Source: Crotalaria pallida (lineage: Eukaryota; Streptophyta; Magnoliopsida; Fabales; Fabaceae). From it: a stretch of DNA of 64,000 bases. Below, one piece after another: positions 1 to 11,580 of the stretch. Location of the stretch: assembly GCA_037953625.1 (NCBI GenBank), contig CM075656.1:88865001-88929000 (forward strand), written 5' to 3'. Within the stretch, counting starts at the first letter, position 1, and every line of letters begins with the position of its first letter. The translations under genes and the position numbers were made by a program. A model generated the notes under the pieces. It did no database searches. It saw nothing but the letters and a program-made list of their open reading frames with translations, and had not been told where the DNA came from.

Positions 1-220
1 GGGTGTTGCCTTATTCTCCATTTCTTAAGAACATAGACAAAATTTTGCCTTTGAATAATTTACGAAATCTTAGAGAAATTGTAAATGTTTTGTATGCATC
101 ATCATATTTCTTCAATTCGGCAATCTAAAAACATTGCTGTTTATTCTAAGCAGGATTTGGACCTAAAAGCATAGTAACCATGATTAACCAAAATATAATG
201 TAGCAACATATATAATCTAC

Positions 221-433
221 CTGAGTGCTATCAAATTTGCCATCAGGTTTGGCTCCAAAGCTCATAACATTAATAAGTTTCTCTCCCGGAGCAAGGGCGT
301 CCCTAGCTACATTTTGACCTTTGTAGAGATCAGGACCAGCAACTGGCCTTTTTCTTGGGCCAGGAGCAGCATCCACAAAACAGGCCATTGCAAAGAACAA
401 AATAACAACACCAACTCTCTTTGCAGTGGCCAT
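221..433 (-). CDS. Polygalacturonase-like protein, first exon (gene runs off the window)
   Basis: The exon encodes 71 residues starting at the ATG at 431-433. Residues 1-22 look like a signal peptide (basic start, hydrophobic VVILFFAMACFV, cleavage near DAA), so the product should be secreted. The end, INVMSFGAKPDGKFDSTQ, is the typical N-terminal start of the pectin-lyase-like beta helix in glycoside hydrolase family 28 (polygalacturonases, which cut pectin in the cell wall). The exon ends in phase 0 at CAG followed by GTAG, a good splice donor at 219-220, matching the usual place of the first intron in this family. I could not find exon 2 in bases 1-220, so it probably lies beyond the left edge or beyond a long intron. 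Catalytic motifs (NTD, DD, HG, RIK) are not in the window, so enzyme activity cannot be judged. A run of 23 T lies immediately upstream of the ATG (435-457). Confidence 0.75.
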
Positions 434-2250
434 ATTTTTTTTTTTTTTTTTTTTTTTATTTTTTTGATAAAAAATAAATAAAATTCAGCTAAAGGCCTCC
501 AGGGGACAAGGGAGGCGAGGAGAAGTGTTGAAAAATTTCTCCTCTTTCTAAACCACTTTATTTCATATCTTGTTTTCTGTTGAAACAAATTAATGGTTAA
601 TATTGGTTTCTACATTTTGATCAATCTATATTAGCGGAGAATGTCAGCTTTTTTAAGTTGGACAATAATCTAAAATTTGTGATATGCTTTAATTAGTGCA
701 TTGAACTCCTGAATTCCTGGTCTTCCAGTTTTCTCTCCAGAGTGGGCAATATTTCCTCTAGCTTCCAGATTCCAATGGCACAAAGGAAATAAAAAAAGTA
801 ACTTTAATTTTGTCCTTTCATATTTACAGTTGTGGAGATAGATATATGCTGTCACCACTCACCACAATCCCTGAAATACTCCTTTCAATAACCACTTCAA
901 AGAATATTATATTGATTCGCATCCAAAAAAAAAAAAAAGAATATTATATTGATATTTTTACACCTCTGTCTTCATTTAAAGTTTAGCAATGCATGCATAA
1001 TTAGCTTTGCAAAATTTTATTTATTATATTAAAATGAGCATCTCATCCTTTTTTTCCCTTGTATTTTTTATATCCACTTTATAATTTTTTCATTTTTCTA
1101 ATCAATGCACTGGGTGCATAAAATACATAAGCTTTAAAAAAAGTACTCCGTATTTATAAAAAAATAATATATATATATATATATATATATAATGAATAAA
1201 AATTGATTGTTTAAGTTTCCAACATATCTTTACTATTATTATTTATTTATCCTATTAATTTAATACATAGGTTAAAAAAATCCAATAATTATTATTATCA
1301 ACCAATTGTTATTTTTAGATATATCTATTGATTCATTGCTTTAAAGTAATTATTATAAATAGTGTTGATGAGGAAATATCATTATTGCCGATTAGCCGTA
1401 TATATTTTACGAAAAAAAATTTTCCGTTCACTTTATATTTTATAAATCTACTCAAGAGACAGATAAGTCGATATAGTAGAACTACGAAACATAAAACATT
1501 AGAAATGAATTAGAGTCTGAATTCTAATAATAACATTAAATATTTATCTTTATACAAACTCTATTTTTTACAAGTGTTGAGGTAGTAAATACTCTTGCTT
1601 TGAAAACAATAATAAATAGATGATAATAATTATGAAGTATATACGAAAATTGGTGTTGAAAAGAAAGAGTGTAATATGATCATTTTTTTTATAACAAGAA
1701 AAACTATTATATATTGAAATTTCCTTAAAATGTAACATTATATATATATATATATATATTGATAAGCAAACAAATTTTAGTTAATAAAATAATAATTTAT
1801 ATAATTATATATATACACTCTTCTCGATATAGAAGTTATTAAACAAACCCTCTGTAGGAAAAGTTAGTAAATATAATTTCAATTAAGTGTAATTAATAAC
1901 ATAAACGTTAAATGATGAATGGTAAACAAAAATCACATTCATGAGAGCAAAACTGCTGGATAGATAGTAATTAATATGTTTGCTCTGTACATAACTTTGT
2001 TGGAGGGAAGTTAGAACTTAGAAGCCTAGAAAGAGCCTAGTACTTGAACTCTTGAAGCTGCAGAAGATAGACTTTTGTTTTGATCTTCGAGCTCATATTC
2101 ATATACATATGCATATTTATATAGTACATTAGGAGTACTAGTCATATCCATAGTTTATGAAATGTTCAAGAGCTAGCAGAGGCATCTAAACGAAAGAAAA
2201 GGAATAAAAAAAAACTACTGAGTATTTCTACTAATAATACTCATAACACA
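434..2250. other. Intergenic, AT-rich, no gene recognised
   Basis: This stretch holds the T run at 435-457, short A runs and (TA)n tracts near 1166-1190 and 1741-1760. Open frames here are short and have no recognisable similarity. The bases just right of the polygalacturonase exon must include its promoter, but I cannot point to a clear TATA box. Confidence 0.6.
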
Positions 2251-2499
2251 TCACTGCCCAACTACACCTTTCATCTGCAGCTCTGTTCTGTTTTCTGCTA
2301 TGTATCTTGAAGCAGCTTCATTGCACTTGACATCATCCACTTTCATCTGAACCACCTTGGTGCTCCCATAGGTTGGATAAAATTTGTATTGACAGAGATT
2401 CTGAGTGTCTTTTGAGTTACCAAAACTCTTCTGCCTCCCAAACAACTTATCTATTTCATACCCAATCTTGGCAATAGCAAGGTCTACTGGGGGTGCCAT
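2251..2499 (-). CDS. Small protein of a local four-member family (divergent member), unknown function
   Basis: An 82-residue single-exon frame beginning MAPPVDLAIAKIG. The start matches the other three members in the window (MA.. then DL, IG and a LIDK.YG-like IDKLFG), and CNEAASRY near the C-terminus matches NSKDAASKY of the member at 21500. It lacks the EGF part of the first block and the C-terminal KP-rich tail, and it has two cysteines. The context ATGGCACC is a good plant start. A TATA-like run (TATATAT, minus strand) lies near 2611-2617, about 112 bases upstream, as in the relatives, but the rest of the shared promoter is not conserved. No signal peptide or membrane segment is visible. 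I do not recognise a named domain. The family assignment rests on the ends of the protein only, so this member is less certain than the other three. Confidence 0.55.
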   Translation of the reverse strand: MAPPVDLAIAKIGYEIDKLFGRQKSFGNSKDTQNLCQYKFYPTYGSTKVVQMKVDDVKCNEAASRYIAENRTELQMKGVVGQ

Positions 2500-3963
2500 T
2501 TCTCAAATGCAAGCTAAGGAATCAAGAAAGTGATAATTATTAGTAACAAAATAAGCTATGTGCTTTGTTTTTTTCTCTTCTTAGTACAAAACTTGAAGGC
2601 CAAGGGACATATATATAAAGGTACATATAAAGCAATGCATCTATCCACATCCACCTTGTGGAACCGAATCTCCTGGATTAATAGATTATGGCAAATCCTA
2701 ATCAATACGAGCTAGTAGTAATAAAAAAGAAATTTGAATGATATGGATGTTTAATATAAAAATGTTTTTTTTTTTTAAAAAAAAAAAAAAAAACTATAAC
2801 CATGTAAAACATAGCTGACTAGTGGATCGTTTATTCAGATGATATATGAATGTTTCTCTTTAAATAAGAATTGGGTTTAAGCTATGTGCTAAATCGATCG
2901 AGTTATAAATGTTCTCAACTCAAACGTGATTATCTACAAGATCATTACTCTATAATTATTTGTGTATAATCTACATAAATTGTTTGTGTATAATTATAAG
3001 ATTGCTAGCTATTTCCATATATATATCAATATATAGTTATATACTAGCTACCAATAAACATGTGTATATATATACTGGCAAGTATGATTCCCTTACCAAT
3101 ACATATATATACCAGTAAAATATGATTCTTTTATTTTATTAAAAACACTAATTAGTGGGACCAATTATTATTAGAGCATGGCATAAGAAGTTAGCAGAAT
3201 GGTAGACGTGGTTCCTCCTACAATAGATGGCTTCTTATGCACTACTTGTCATGAATATATGCCCTTTATTACTTCCTTTTTGTGAAGATCATATCGTCTT
3301 ACCCCGTTATCTGTTGTTGCAATACTCTATTTTTTTAGATTAAGTCATGGTACTAACATTAGAGCTTTAAAAAAACAAAGGTTTAATTAATAATTTCTTT
3401 TTAAATTTTGCTAACATTCAAATTTTTTATTTTTTTTTTGAACAACATTCAAATGTTTTTAGTTGAACGATTTTTCCAATTCAACGAGTTTATTTGAGGC
3501 CTGTAACATTAACATGCCTTAACATATATAATCTTTTGCTCGGAAACACTGTACGGACATAGGATACGAATAAAACATATTGACTTTGTTTGGAAAGACA
3601 AATTGAAAAGTAAGTTAAAGTCAGATAATAAACTAGTTGAAGGTTGAAAAAGTTAATAACTTATTGAATTAGAAATATTTCACAAAATTGATTAATCAAT
3701 TCTAAAATGATGCATAAGGATTTATAAATTTATGGTTTACAAGGTATAAATCACTTCAAATGACTTATCAAATAAGATTCAATAAGTTAAGTAACTATGG
3801 TTGTTATCTTATTATTTTTGGTCAAATTAGTCTTTTGATTTACAAGCCCCTCAATGACATAAATCATAAAATAATTTAAAGACATATGGATGGAAAATGT
3901 TTAAAAAGTATTAAAATATTAATTAGATATATGTTACTTATTGATGTGTTACTCTACTATTTT
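2500..3963. other. Upstream region of the small gene plus AT-rich intergenic DNA
   Basis: The first ~150 bases hold the 5' leader and TATA-like element of the gene ending at 2499. The rest is AT-rich with a T-run/A-run inverted pair near 2766-2792 and many TATATA clusters between 3010 and 3115. No gene is recognised. Confidence 0.5.
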
Positions 3964-4165
3964 GAGGTGACAAGTTCTTTAATGCATCAAATTCAAATAA
4001 GGCATGAATGCAATTTCAATCTCAACTATTGATTTGCATTTTTCGTATAATATTTAAAAATTAATTATATGGTACTTATTAAAAATTTATTTAAATTAAT
4101 GGTTGAGATTGAAATTGTATTCATGCCTTAATTTGAGTTTGATGCATTTAAAAACTTGTCTCATC
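3964..4165. mobile_element. Short foldback MITE
   Basis: Two arms of about 60 bases are imperfect reverse complements. The left arm, 3968-4026, runs from GACAAGTT through GGCATGAATGCAATTTC. The right arm, 4103-4162, runs from GAAATTGTATTCATGCC to AACTTGTC. They flank an AT-rich core. No coding capacity, so this is a non-autonomous terminal-inverted-repeat element. No target duplication was established. Confidence 0.6.
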
Positions 4166-5381
4166 TATCTCTTATCTTCCTATTTCTTTACTCCTACAAG
4201 TCTTGCATCTCAAAATAAAATATAGAAGTATTGTTTTTCTACTTCAAAAATTATTGATGATGTGTGATGCCAAAGGAAAAAAAAAAGAAATATAAGATGT
4301 AATGGTGTAAATGAGTTATTCAGGAGGAAAAGTTATAAAAATATAAGAATTGTTGGAAGTATTAATGTTGCTTTATAGTTTCCTTAGCCTATGGATCTTT
4401 TATGAAAATAGTAGCTAGATAAAATAGGTGAAATGGTTTTGAAATTGGTTCATCGAGTAGAATCACAGTTTTGGGTCGAGGACAAGTAGATGACCTAAAT
4501 CTTCATCTGGTCCTGATTCTCAATCACCATTGCCAACCAAGTAGTGGCACCAAGCTTTGACTAATAACAAGCTTGTGATCCGGATGATTTGATCTTCGAA
4601 GAAAAGAATAATAATAATATTCTTTTGATCTTTTGGAAAAGGAAAAACCTGTCAGGATAAGGTGATATTTTATGGTATAGCATCAAATACATACAAGGTA
4701 AGACTAATAAGAATAAGGAAGAGATTATTCTTACTCCTCCCACATGACTTTCATAAAACAATCATATATCCCTATACCATGCATCCATTTCTTGACGACC
4801 CATTATATATTAATACATCTCCTAGGCTATCATGATTTTAAAGGTGTATATGTCTATATGATATACTTTGAGGAAGGACACAACATTTCTTCAAGAATAA
4901 ATGAATACTACATTGGATTCGATCCAAATAAATATGAACTTAGCTTGCATTGAGTCGGAACTGAAGAAGCTACAACTGCGTGCTGAGCATTCAAGCAATC
5001 AATCTTCTATTGACGGCATAAAAAGAAGGATATTCTTAGCTTCACTTATCAGAAATGCATGATATCGGCATATTTTTAAAATGTTATCAACAAAATTTGC
5101 ATGATATTGTTGGTTCAGGTGATATACTTTTCAAGCAAGAGTTCGGGTTTGAGTCATGCGTTTGTAAGAAATCTCCATTGAAAGAGATAATTATACTAGG
5201 CTTAATTATTTCAAGTTTTTTAACTTTATAATCATTTTGTCACATTATTTTTTTTTTTCAATGTCAGAAAAACTTGATCAAAATTGATAACAAGGGTAAA
5301 TGTCAAACCCAAAAATTATTAAGTTTGAGAACCGGAAACATAATTAAGTCATTATATTATAATGATGTTTTCGAGTGGAAC
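4166..5381. other. Intergenic, nothing recognised
   Basis: AT-rich. Short open frames at 4561-4761 (minus) and 4744-4953 (plus) have no recognisable domain and look like chance frames. Confidence 0.5.
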
Positions 5382-5570
5382 AAAATTGCCCCTCATATAC
5401 CAACAATCATAATTGGTAGATGACCGGTTGGGTTCCTTAAGCATGATTGATGTCAAACTTTATTGATAGAGACAAAATCTACTTCGATGATCTTTTCACC
5501 TTGAATAAGATTGGTATTTCGGCTACCGACTAGAGGTCGATACTGCATAAAAAAAATTGCCCCTCATATA
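5382..5570. mobile_element. Unclassified ~153-bp retroposon with 18-bp target duplication
   Basis: The 18-mer AAAATTGCCCCTCATATA occurs exactly at 5382-5399 and again at 5553-5570. Between them lie 153 bases (5400-5552) ending in CATAAAAAAA, an A-rich tail. A long perfect direct repeat plus an A tail is the mark of target-primed retrotransposition, so this is probably a SINE or processed retroposon on the plus strand. I could not place convincing RNA polymerase III A and B boxes in it. Confidence 0.6.
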
Positions 5571-5575
5571 AAATA

Positions 5576-5874
5576 TACTCCCTCCTATTCTTATTATAGG
5601 GCATACTTAACCGAATTACACATATCAAGGAAAGTGGTTGGTTTTATGAATTCTATGAGAATATATTGTAACATTGCAATTTTACTCCCCTAACTTTTCT
5701 TGGAAAATTCGCACTCATTAATGAACAACAAAAAACACATAGATAGTCAAAGCATTTAATAAGGGCAAAAAAGAGAAAAATCAATAAATGATGCATAGAA
5801 AATATAAAGTGACTTATAATTAGGACCAAGAAAACTTTCTATAATGTGACCTATATATAGGACCGGAGGGAGTA
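5576..5874. mobile_element. MITE family A, copy 1 (Stowaway-like)
   Basis: Begins TACTCCCTCC and ends GGAGGGAGTA, giving terminal inverted repeats with TA target duplications, about 299 bases, no coding sequence. The body (CATACTTAACCGAATTACAC... ATAAATGATGCATAGAAA) recurs at 30310, 55102 and 55401, and in reverse at 32742. Confidence 0.85.
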
Positions 5875-6024
5875 TGTTTTTTCTTTAATTTATTGGCAAA
5901 TTTTTTGACAAGAAAAAGAGTATGAAATTATGCAATTATTATAATAGTAAATCAGATTGGCTTACCAAAAAAAATATAATAGTATATCATATTCTCACAT
6001 TTCATGTCTCCCACCTTTAAGATA

Positions 6025-6310
6025 TACTCCCTCCATCCCTAAATATAAGATCACTTTGAGATATTTCATGTCCATTAAGAAGGCTAATAATTTAGTTAAT
6101 TGTATTGGAAATGTGAACGTTTGATACGTATTTTGAAAATTACCCCTATTAATATTATTGAGAATATAAAAAGTGTTAAATAAATAAGGATGTTTGTGGA
6201 AAAAAAATAATTAATGTTCATTAAAAATTGGTAAAGGGTCTTATAAATATGAACAAAATAAAAATGTCAAAAAAGTTTTATATTTAAGAAAAAGTCTGAC
6301 GGAGTGAGTA
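6025..6310. mobile_element. MITE family C, copy 1
   Basis: Begins TACTCCCTCC and ends GGAGTGAGTA with terminal inverted repeats and TA duplication. The interior differs from family A (AGATCACTTTGAGATATTTC... AATTACCCCTATTAATATT). Related copies are at 62585-62962, 63788-63935 and, in reverse, 54224-54886. Confidence 0.8.
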
Positions 6311-6690
6311 TGATTTTATTTTTTTTTTAAATGCTTTAGACCGATTACATTCATGTTTTTCTCGTTTGGCCGTTTTTCTTCTGTGTTCTTTCAATTTTGT
6401 TATTCCATTTTGCAGGTTATTCTCTATTTTCCTAATTTACTAAAGAGAATCCGATGATAAAGATGGAGAGGAAAGGACATGGGATTCAGTTCACTTTTCA
6501 TTATAAAATACCTACCTCATATAACGTTTTATATTTCTCTTTCCAGCTATATATTCCTTATCAAGTGTTACCGAGGTGATATGATAGGTTATTCCTCTCG
6601 TCACGAATATTAATCTCAATAATTTACCTGGAATATTATTTTCCACCGGCAAACATTTTTTTTTTCTTTCTACAAGAGATGAGGGAGCTA

Positions 6691-6935
6691 GAAAGTGTAA
6701 TTCTTTTTTTATGTAATCTTTGGCTAGTACCACAAGGTGTTCTTAAGAACATTTTTAATACCAAGAAACCTTTGAGATTAATCTTGCATAAGGTCGCGTT
6801 CTTATGTCTCTCCTAATGGGGTGCGTTAATCGGGAATCGAACCTGAGACTTTTTAATCTCAGACTCATTCCTAAGTTCTCAAGTTGGCTATCGCATCACT
6901 TGAGCCAACCCCATTGATGAGGAAAGTGTAATTCT
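6691..6935 (-). mobile_element. tRNA-derived SINE, family S2, copy a
   Basis: The perfect 14-base duplication GAAAGTGTAATTCT at 6691-6704 and 6922-6935 bounds a 217-base element. On the minus strand it starts near GGGGTTGGCTCAAGTG (A-box region), has GGTTCGATTCCC (B box) and ends in an A tail (T run at 6705-6710). The 3' part (TTCTTGGTATTAAAAATGTTC) matches a second copy at 54480-54617. Confidence 0.85.
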
Positions 6936-7518
6936 AACCGGATAATGCACTCACAATTCATATCTTATAGTTCTATCAATAACAACCAAAAAATTGACTG
7001 GATTATTAGCACTTCAAAGTGGTAACTGACACTTCTTATTATTCAATCATAGTTTTATTTTTTTTATTTTACAAAATTATGATTGATTAACGAATAATAC
7101 CAATAATCATTTTGGAGTACTAAAAGTCTCACAAAAAAATAAAAAAAAAATATGACAATTATCTTAAATTATGTTTACGAGGAAGCCAACATTCCCAATA
7201 TTTTGGTTAACCTACAGTTTGCTAGCGAATTTATTCGGTTTCATCAAGTGCAATATGTTCTTGGAATTAATTAGAATTTATTTATATCTTGAATCATATT
7301 TCACATTACTTTTTTTTCCTGAATTATAGGTATTTTTTATTTATCTAAGATAATTTTGTTCAAGATACCTATTTGATTTTCTATAAAATGAAAGAAAAGT
7401 CTTAAATTTAAAGTTCAACTCTCTCCAACAAACTACATCAAGTTGAAATAATCAAAATGAATTCCAAATTGCCATGTCAAACTCAAATAACATTTCAACG
7501 TTAATATTGACCACTAAA
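6936..7518. other. Intergenic, nothing recognised
   Basis: AT-rich. A weak inverted repeat (TTCAATCATAGTTTT against AAAATTATGATTGAT) near 7044-7087 is too small to name. Confidence 0.4.
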
Positions 7519-7650
7519 AATATCAAGTTTGTGTCTGCGTAAGACAGCCCAGTTGGTGGCTGCAGAGACATTTAGGATTTCCCCATCCCCAGGTCATGGG
7601 TTCTAGTTCCAGACCTCCCATGTAAACAAAAAAAAAAATATCAAGTTTGT
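7519..7650 (+). mobile_element. Small SINE, family S1, copy a
   Basis: About 100 bases from GTCTGCGTAAGACAGCCC (7533) to CCTCCCATGTAAAC plus an A run. The duplication AATATCAAGTTTGT flanks it (ending 7532 and 7650). GGTTCTAGTTCC resembles an RNA polymerase III B box. Near-identical copies are at 62846 and 63331 (reverse). Confidence 0.8.
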
Positions 7651-7773
7651 TTATAAAAAAAAATATTCTCAAATCTTATTGTTGCATTCGATCAAGATTA
7701 TAAATTTGTATTTTAATTTTATTTTTGAATGTTATTTTTGCATTCAACTTGATTTTTAAAAAGAAAAAATAAT

Positions 7774-7919
7774 GTATGCATTGTCAGTGTAAAGATTTTT
7801 TACACTGTCAACATATTATCTACCATTGATTAGTTAGTTATGGTTGACTTATAAGTAAAAATAATGCATATTGATGGTGGATGATACACCGACAGTGTAA
7901 TTTTACAGTCTTGGTGTAC
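7774..7919. mobile_element. Small MITE, family D, copy 1
   Basis: Termini TGCATTGTCAGTGTAAA and ACAGTGTAATTTTACAG are imperfect inverted repeats around a body with TCTACCATTGATTAG. The same layout is found at 31991-32138. Confidence 0.6.
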
Positions 7920-8039
7920 AAATATTAAACTCTTTTAAAAATTGATTTTTTTTTCTTTCAAATATTACTTATAATACAGAGAAAATAATTTAAACTTGTA
8001 AAGAATAAAAACACTAATGCCGAAAAATATCCTTAAGAG

Positions 8040-9309
8040 TGATTTGAGCTCAATATATGATGTTTTTGGATGATATTTAACCCTCTTTCTTAGTGATTTT
8101 GGCTTGTTTCTCAAGTATTTTAGGAAAAAGATTGAGTTTTTAGTTGCTAATGTGAAGAACGAGATCCTTGAGGATTTTGTATCAATTTGTTTTGAATTTC
8201 AGGGTTTGGAGGCTTAATTTGATGATTTATGGAAAGGAAGGGAAAAAGCAAGTCTTGGAATCAGGAGTTTAGAGCAAAGTAGTGCTGAACAGTAAAATTT
8301 GCACAGACTCGCCCAGGCGAGCCTAATTCTCGCCCAGGCGAGTGGGGTCAATTGTCTAAAAATCTTGGGGTCTTCACAGTCTAAAACTCGCCCAGGCGAG
8401 TGTCGCAGAAATCAGCAGCTCAATTCTTATCTTTTAGAGATTTTAGATAGGATTTGTTTTAGGATTCGTTTTTGGCCTTTTTATAGGATAGAATTAGGTT
8501 TTCTAAGGGAGACAAAGGAGTGACGAAGAGTTTAGAGAGATATATTGTGAGAGCTTTTGGAGGCAAGCGTCTGTGATTGGAGATTAGCGGTAATTCTATA
8601 TCTCTTGTCATGGTTTTCATTATTCTCTTTTCTTCTTCTTCTCTTGTGATGTGTAACTAAACTCCTTGTTAGGGATGTGGTGAATTTGCATGGAACCTAT
8701 ATAGTTTTTATTCAATGAATTGATGTTTTTCCATTAAGGTTTTGTGTTTGATTATGTTTTAATTTATTATCATAATTTTGACGTCGATTGTGATCTAGTG
8801 GTTCTAATTAACAATAGACATATTGGATTAGAATAAGGCCAATAATCAAACAATTCAATTGCATAGGGATATACATATTTCTTATGAATTGAATAATTTT
8901 ACAAGTTTTGATTGAACTTAATTAAGGGTTAGGTTTTAAGGCTCCCTTGAGACATCATTGGGAGATTAATCTCTAAAATACGGAAACGTTCTAAGACATT
9001 AGACGTTTCCTACCTTTGCAAAACAAATTCAGAATTTAGGAAAACAAATTAATTCGTTGTTAAACGTTTTAGGAACCTTCATCGAAACTACGTCCCGCTT
9101 TTTCCCATTGTTCAAGAATCGTTTTATTTACTTATTTCAATTTATTTAAATCAACAATTACTCAATCAATTGAATTCCAATTTAATTTTCATTTAATAAC
9201 TACGAATAGGTGAGAATTGTTAGAATCAATTTCAGTCCTCGTTGGGAACGGTACTCTATTTATCACTTTATTACTTGTACGATCTGGTACACTTGCCAGA
9301 ATTTCAACA
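8040..9309 (+). repeat. 5' LTR of non-autonomous element 1
   Basis: 1270 bases, TGATTTGAG... to ...TTTCAACA. It contains three copies of the near-palindrome CTCGCCCAGGCGAG at 8308-8321, 8329-8342 and 8387-8400. The last ~250 bases (TACTTGTACGATCTGGTACA region) match the 3' LTR well; the first part matches poorly. Confidence 0.85.
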
Positions 9310-9315
9310 AGTTTT

Positions 9316-9333
9316 TGGCGCCGTTGCCGGGGA
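9316..9333 (+). other. Primer binding site, tRNA-Asp(GTC)
   Basis: TGGCGCCGTTGCCGGGGA is the reverse complement of the 3' end of plant tRNA-Asp(GTC) including CCA, and sits 6 bases after the 5' LTR end, where reverse transcription would be primed. Confidence 0.9.
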
Positions 9334-9428
9334 GTGATTTTGTTTTAATTAATTTTGGTACTAATTTAATTTTACTTAGTGTAACTTGGGTATATATTTT
9401 TATTTTTATTTTTTTATTATTATGTAAC

Positions 9429-10065
9429 ATGACTTATTCTCATGATGACATAGAATTTATCAAATTTATTTTGTCGTCACCTATTCCATCCTGTTTTGCA
9501 CAAAAAGTTTTTGATGAGATTAAAGTTTTTGATGGTCTTTTAGAGGAGGTGGTACAAAAATCTTTTATTACAGAAGACCAAAGTGCTTCCTTTTCTAAAC
9601 CAATAGAAAAAGAAGAAATTGTGCATGATAAGATTGAGGAAGTGAAACAAGATAAATTGAATAATGGAATGAGTCTAGGGTTGAATTACGGTCCACTTTG
9701 CATGATGAATTTTCTGCTCTTGCTAAATGTATTGGATTGCATGAATATGTGGAATCCTCAAAAAAATTTCCTTCAATTTACCCCTTAATTTTTTATGACT
9801 TCCCTGATACTCATGATGATGATAAGCCATTGTTCTCCTTTTCAGAGCCTGAAAAGGCAACCTTACTAAGTCATGGAGTTTACACTTTCATAGACTCCAT
9901 GTGATGATGCTTGGAGTGAAAAATGCTTAAAACTATTTTTAAACATTTGCTCCAACATCATCCGTGCATATTTCCATGGGATCCAGGAATAACTTGTTAT
10001 TGTTGCATAACATGGAAGTTGTGCTATAGGATTTGGGATCCTGGTGGATTCTCTTTAGTTTTCTA
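9429..10065 (+). pseudogene. Decayed gag-like protein of non-autonomous element 1 (WDPG family)
   Basis: The frame opens at the ATG at 9429 (MTYSHDDIEF) and runs acid- and lysine-rich to about 9695. There the similarity to the sister protein at 36978-37985 passes to another frame (HDEFSALAKCIGL, ending 9904). A last block at about 9975-10065 reads WDPGITCYCCITW then RIWDPGGFSL, again in a shifted register, and matches the C-terminus of the sister protein. At least two frame breaks therefore separate parts of one ancestral protein. It has no zinc knuckle or protease motif, so calling it gag-like is an inference from its position after the primer site. Confidence 0.65.
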
Positions 10066-10335
10066 GTAGTGTAGGATTTAAATTTTTAATTAGGAGATTG
10101 AATAAAGAGTTTAGAGTTTTCTATATGTACGAAATTGCTAATGGGGTGCTTCAAGCACTATTTTTAGTTGTTCATGTGACACATGTGAATAAGTTTGGGG
10201 GGTCTCCTCCATGGTGCATCAAGAGAGAATGTTGTGCTACAAAGGGAAGTCTCTAACTCTTTGCTTTTGTTTTTAGTTTTTAATTTTTTATTTTGTAGTT
10301 TAGGATAGATTTGTTGCTTGAGGACAAGCCACATT

Positions 10336-10350
10336 CTAAGTTTGGGGGAG
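10336..10350 (+). other. Internal purine tract (second polypurine-tract copy)
   Basis: CTAAGTTTGGGGGAG follows CTTGAGGACAAGCCACATT. The same word is used as the tract next to the 3' LTR in the related element, so this is a likely internal copy. The same pair of motifs recurs at 36143-36180 on the other strand. Confidence 0.6.
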
Positions 10351-11580
10351 GGTAACAAAATAATTATTTTTTAACTTGATTTCTCCCCTGGCTTTGTGTT
10401 GGTCTGTGTCCTAGCATGAGTAGGCACTAATTCTAGGTGTTAGATTTGTCCCTTTGATAGGTGTAAATGCTTGATTGTGATTTCCGACTTGTTTTACCCA
10501 TATACTAATTGGATTTAGCTTTGAAAATTTTTGGAAAGTAGTTGTTTGGCAAACTTGTTGTGAATGATTGATTAGTGAATTGACCTTAACCAGTGAGATT
10601 TTGAGCCTATACACTTGAAGGAGTAATGTTTAATGAATATTGTGATGAAACTCCTATTTCTTTCATGAGTGTTGTTTGCTTTGATTGTTTGTTTTAGAAC
10701 TTGACTTGTGACCTTTTCAAAATTGACAATTGATTGCATGCATGAACATGATTAAGGCACTTAGGTTTGTGTTTTTGTGGCCTTCAACAAATTTTTGAGA
10801 CATAATGATCCCTTAGTTGCCCAATTTGAGCCTGTTGAGATATAATGATTTTCCTTGGTACCCTACATAAATTGAATTATTCTTGTGAAGTACCTTTGAA
10901 ATGGTGAATGAGCAATTAAGAGGGATGTTAGAAATTTGTGAAAGTGTAAGTGCTGAAAATTTGATGTTTCTATTTCTCTTCTAAAAAAAAGAAGAAAAAA
11001 GAGCAACAAATGTGCTTAAAAAAATTTGAAAAGAAGAAGAGAATAGAAATAGAAAAATAAAAAGAAAGAAAAGGAAAAATCAAGTGAATTGAGTTGTGAT
11101 TGTGTAATTACCGTATTGCTCATTTCATAATTTAAAAGGGAAATGTTGTGATTTCATTGATTAAGCCCTTTGTTTATCCTTTTATTCTTTATCACACTTG
11201 ATACTTTTAGGCATGGTCCCGTTACAACCAAATAAAGACCTTATGATTTGTGCATGTTTTCAATAAATTTAGTGGAGATGTAGGTCTATAGTCAAGCTTA
11301 TGGTAACATCCTTTCATTGTTTGAACTTGAGTGAATTGATAATTATTACTCATACACATGAGAGATGTTGAGAGGTGGTGCGGTCACTAATCTTTTGCTC
11401 ACTTTGAGTATGTTTTTCAACTAGTTTTCATTGAGGTGATTTGCTAGTGAAGAAAGGTATCTTGGGTAGGTGAGTTGGAATTTATGGTTAGGTTGCTATA
11501 CCTTGGGAGGGGAGAATCTTAGGCTCTGAATTTTTGTTTTACTTTTGTCTGGGACATGCAAAATGCTAAGTTTGAGGGTG

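Noticed and set aside
4561..4953. Pair of opposite short open frames
   Set aside because: No similarity, no promoter, and composition like the surrounding intergenic DNA.
5208..5348. Possible foldback with GGCTTAATTATTTC and CATAATTAAGTC ends
   Set aside because: The arms pair only over short stretches; it could be a decayed family E copy but cannot be bounded.
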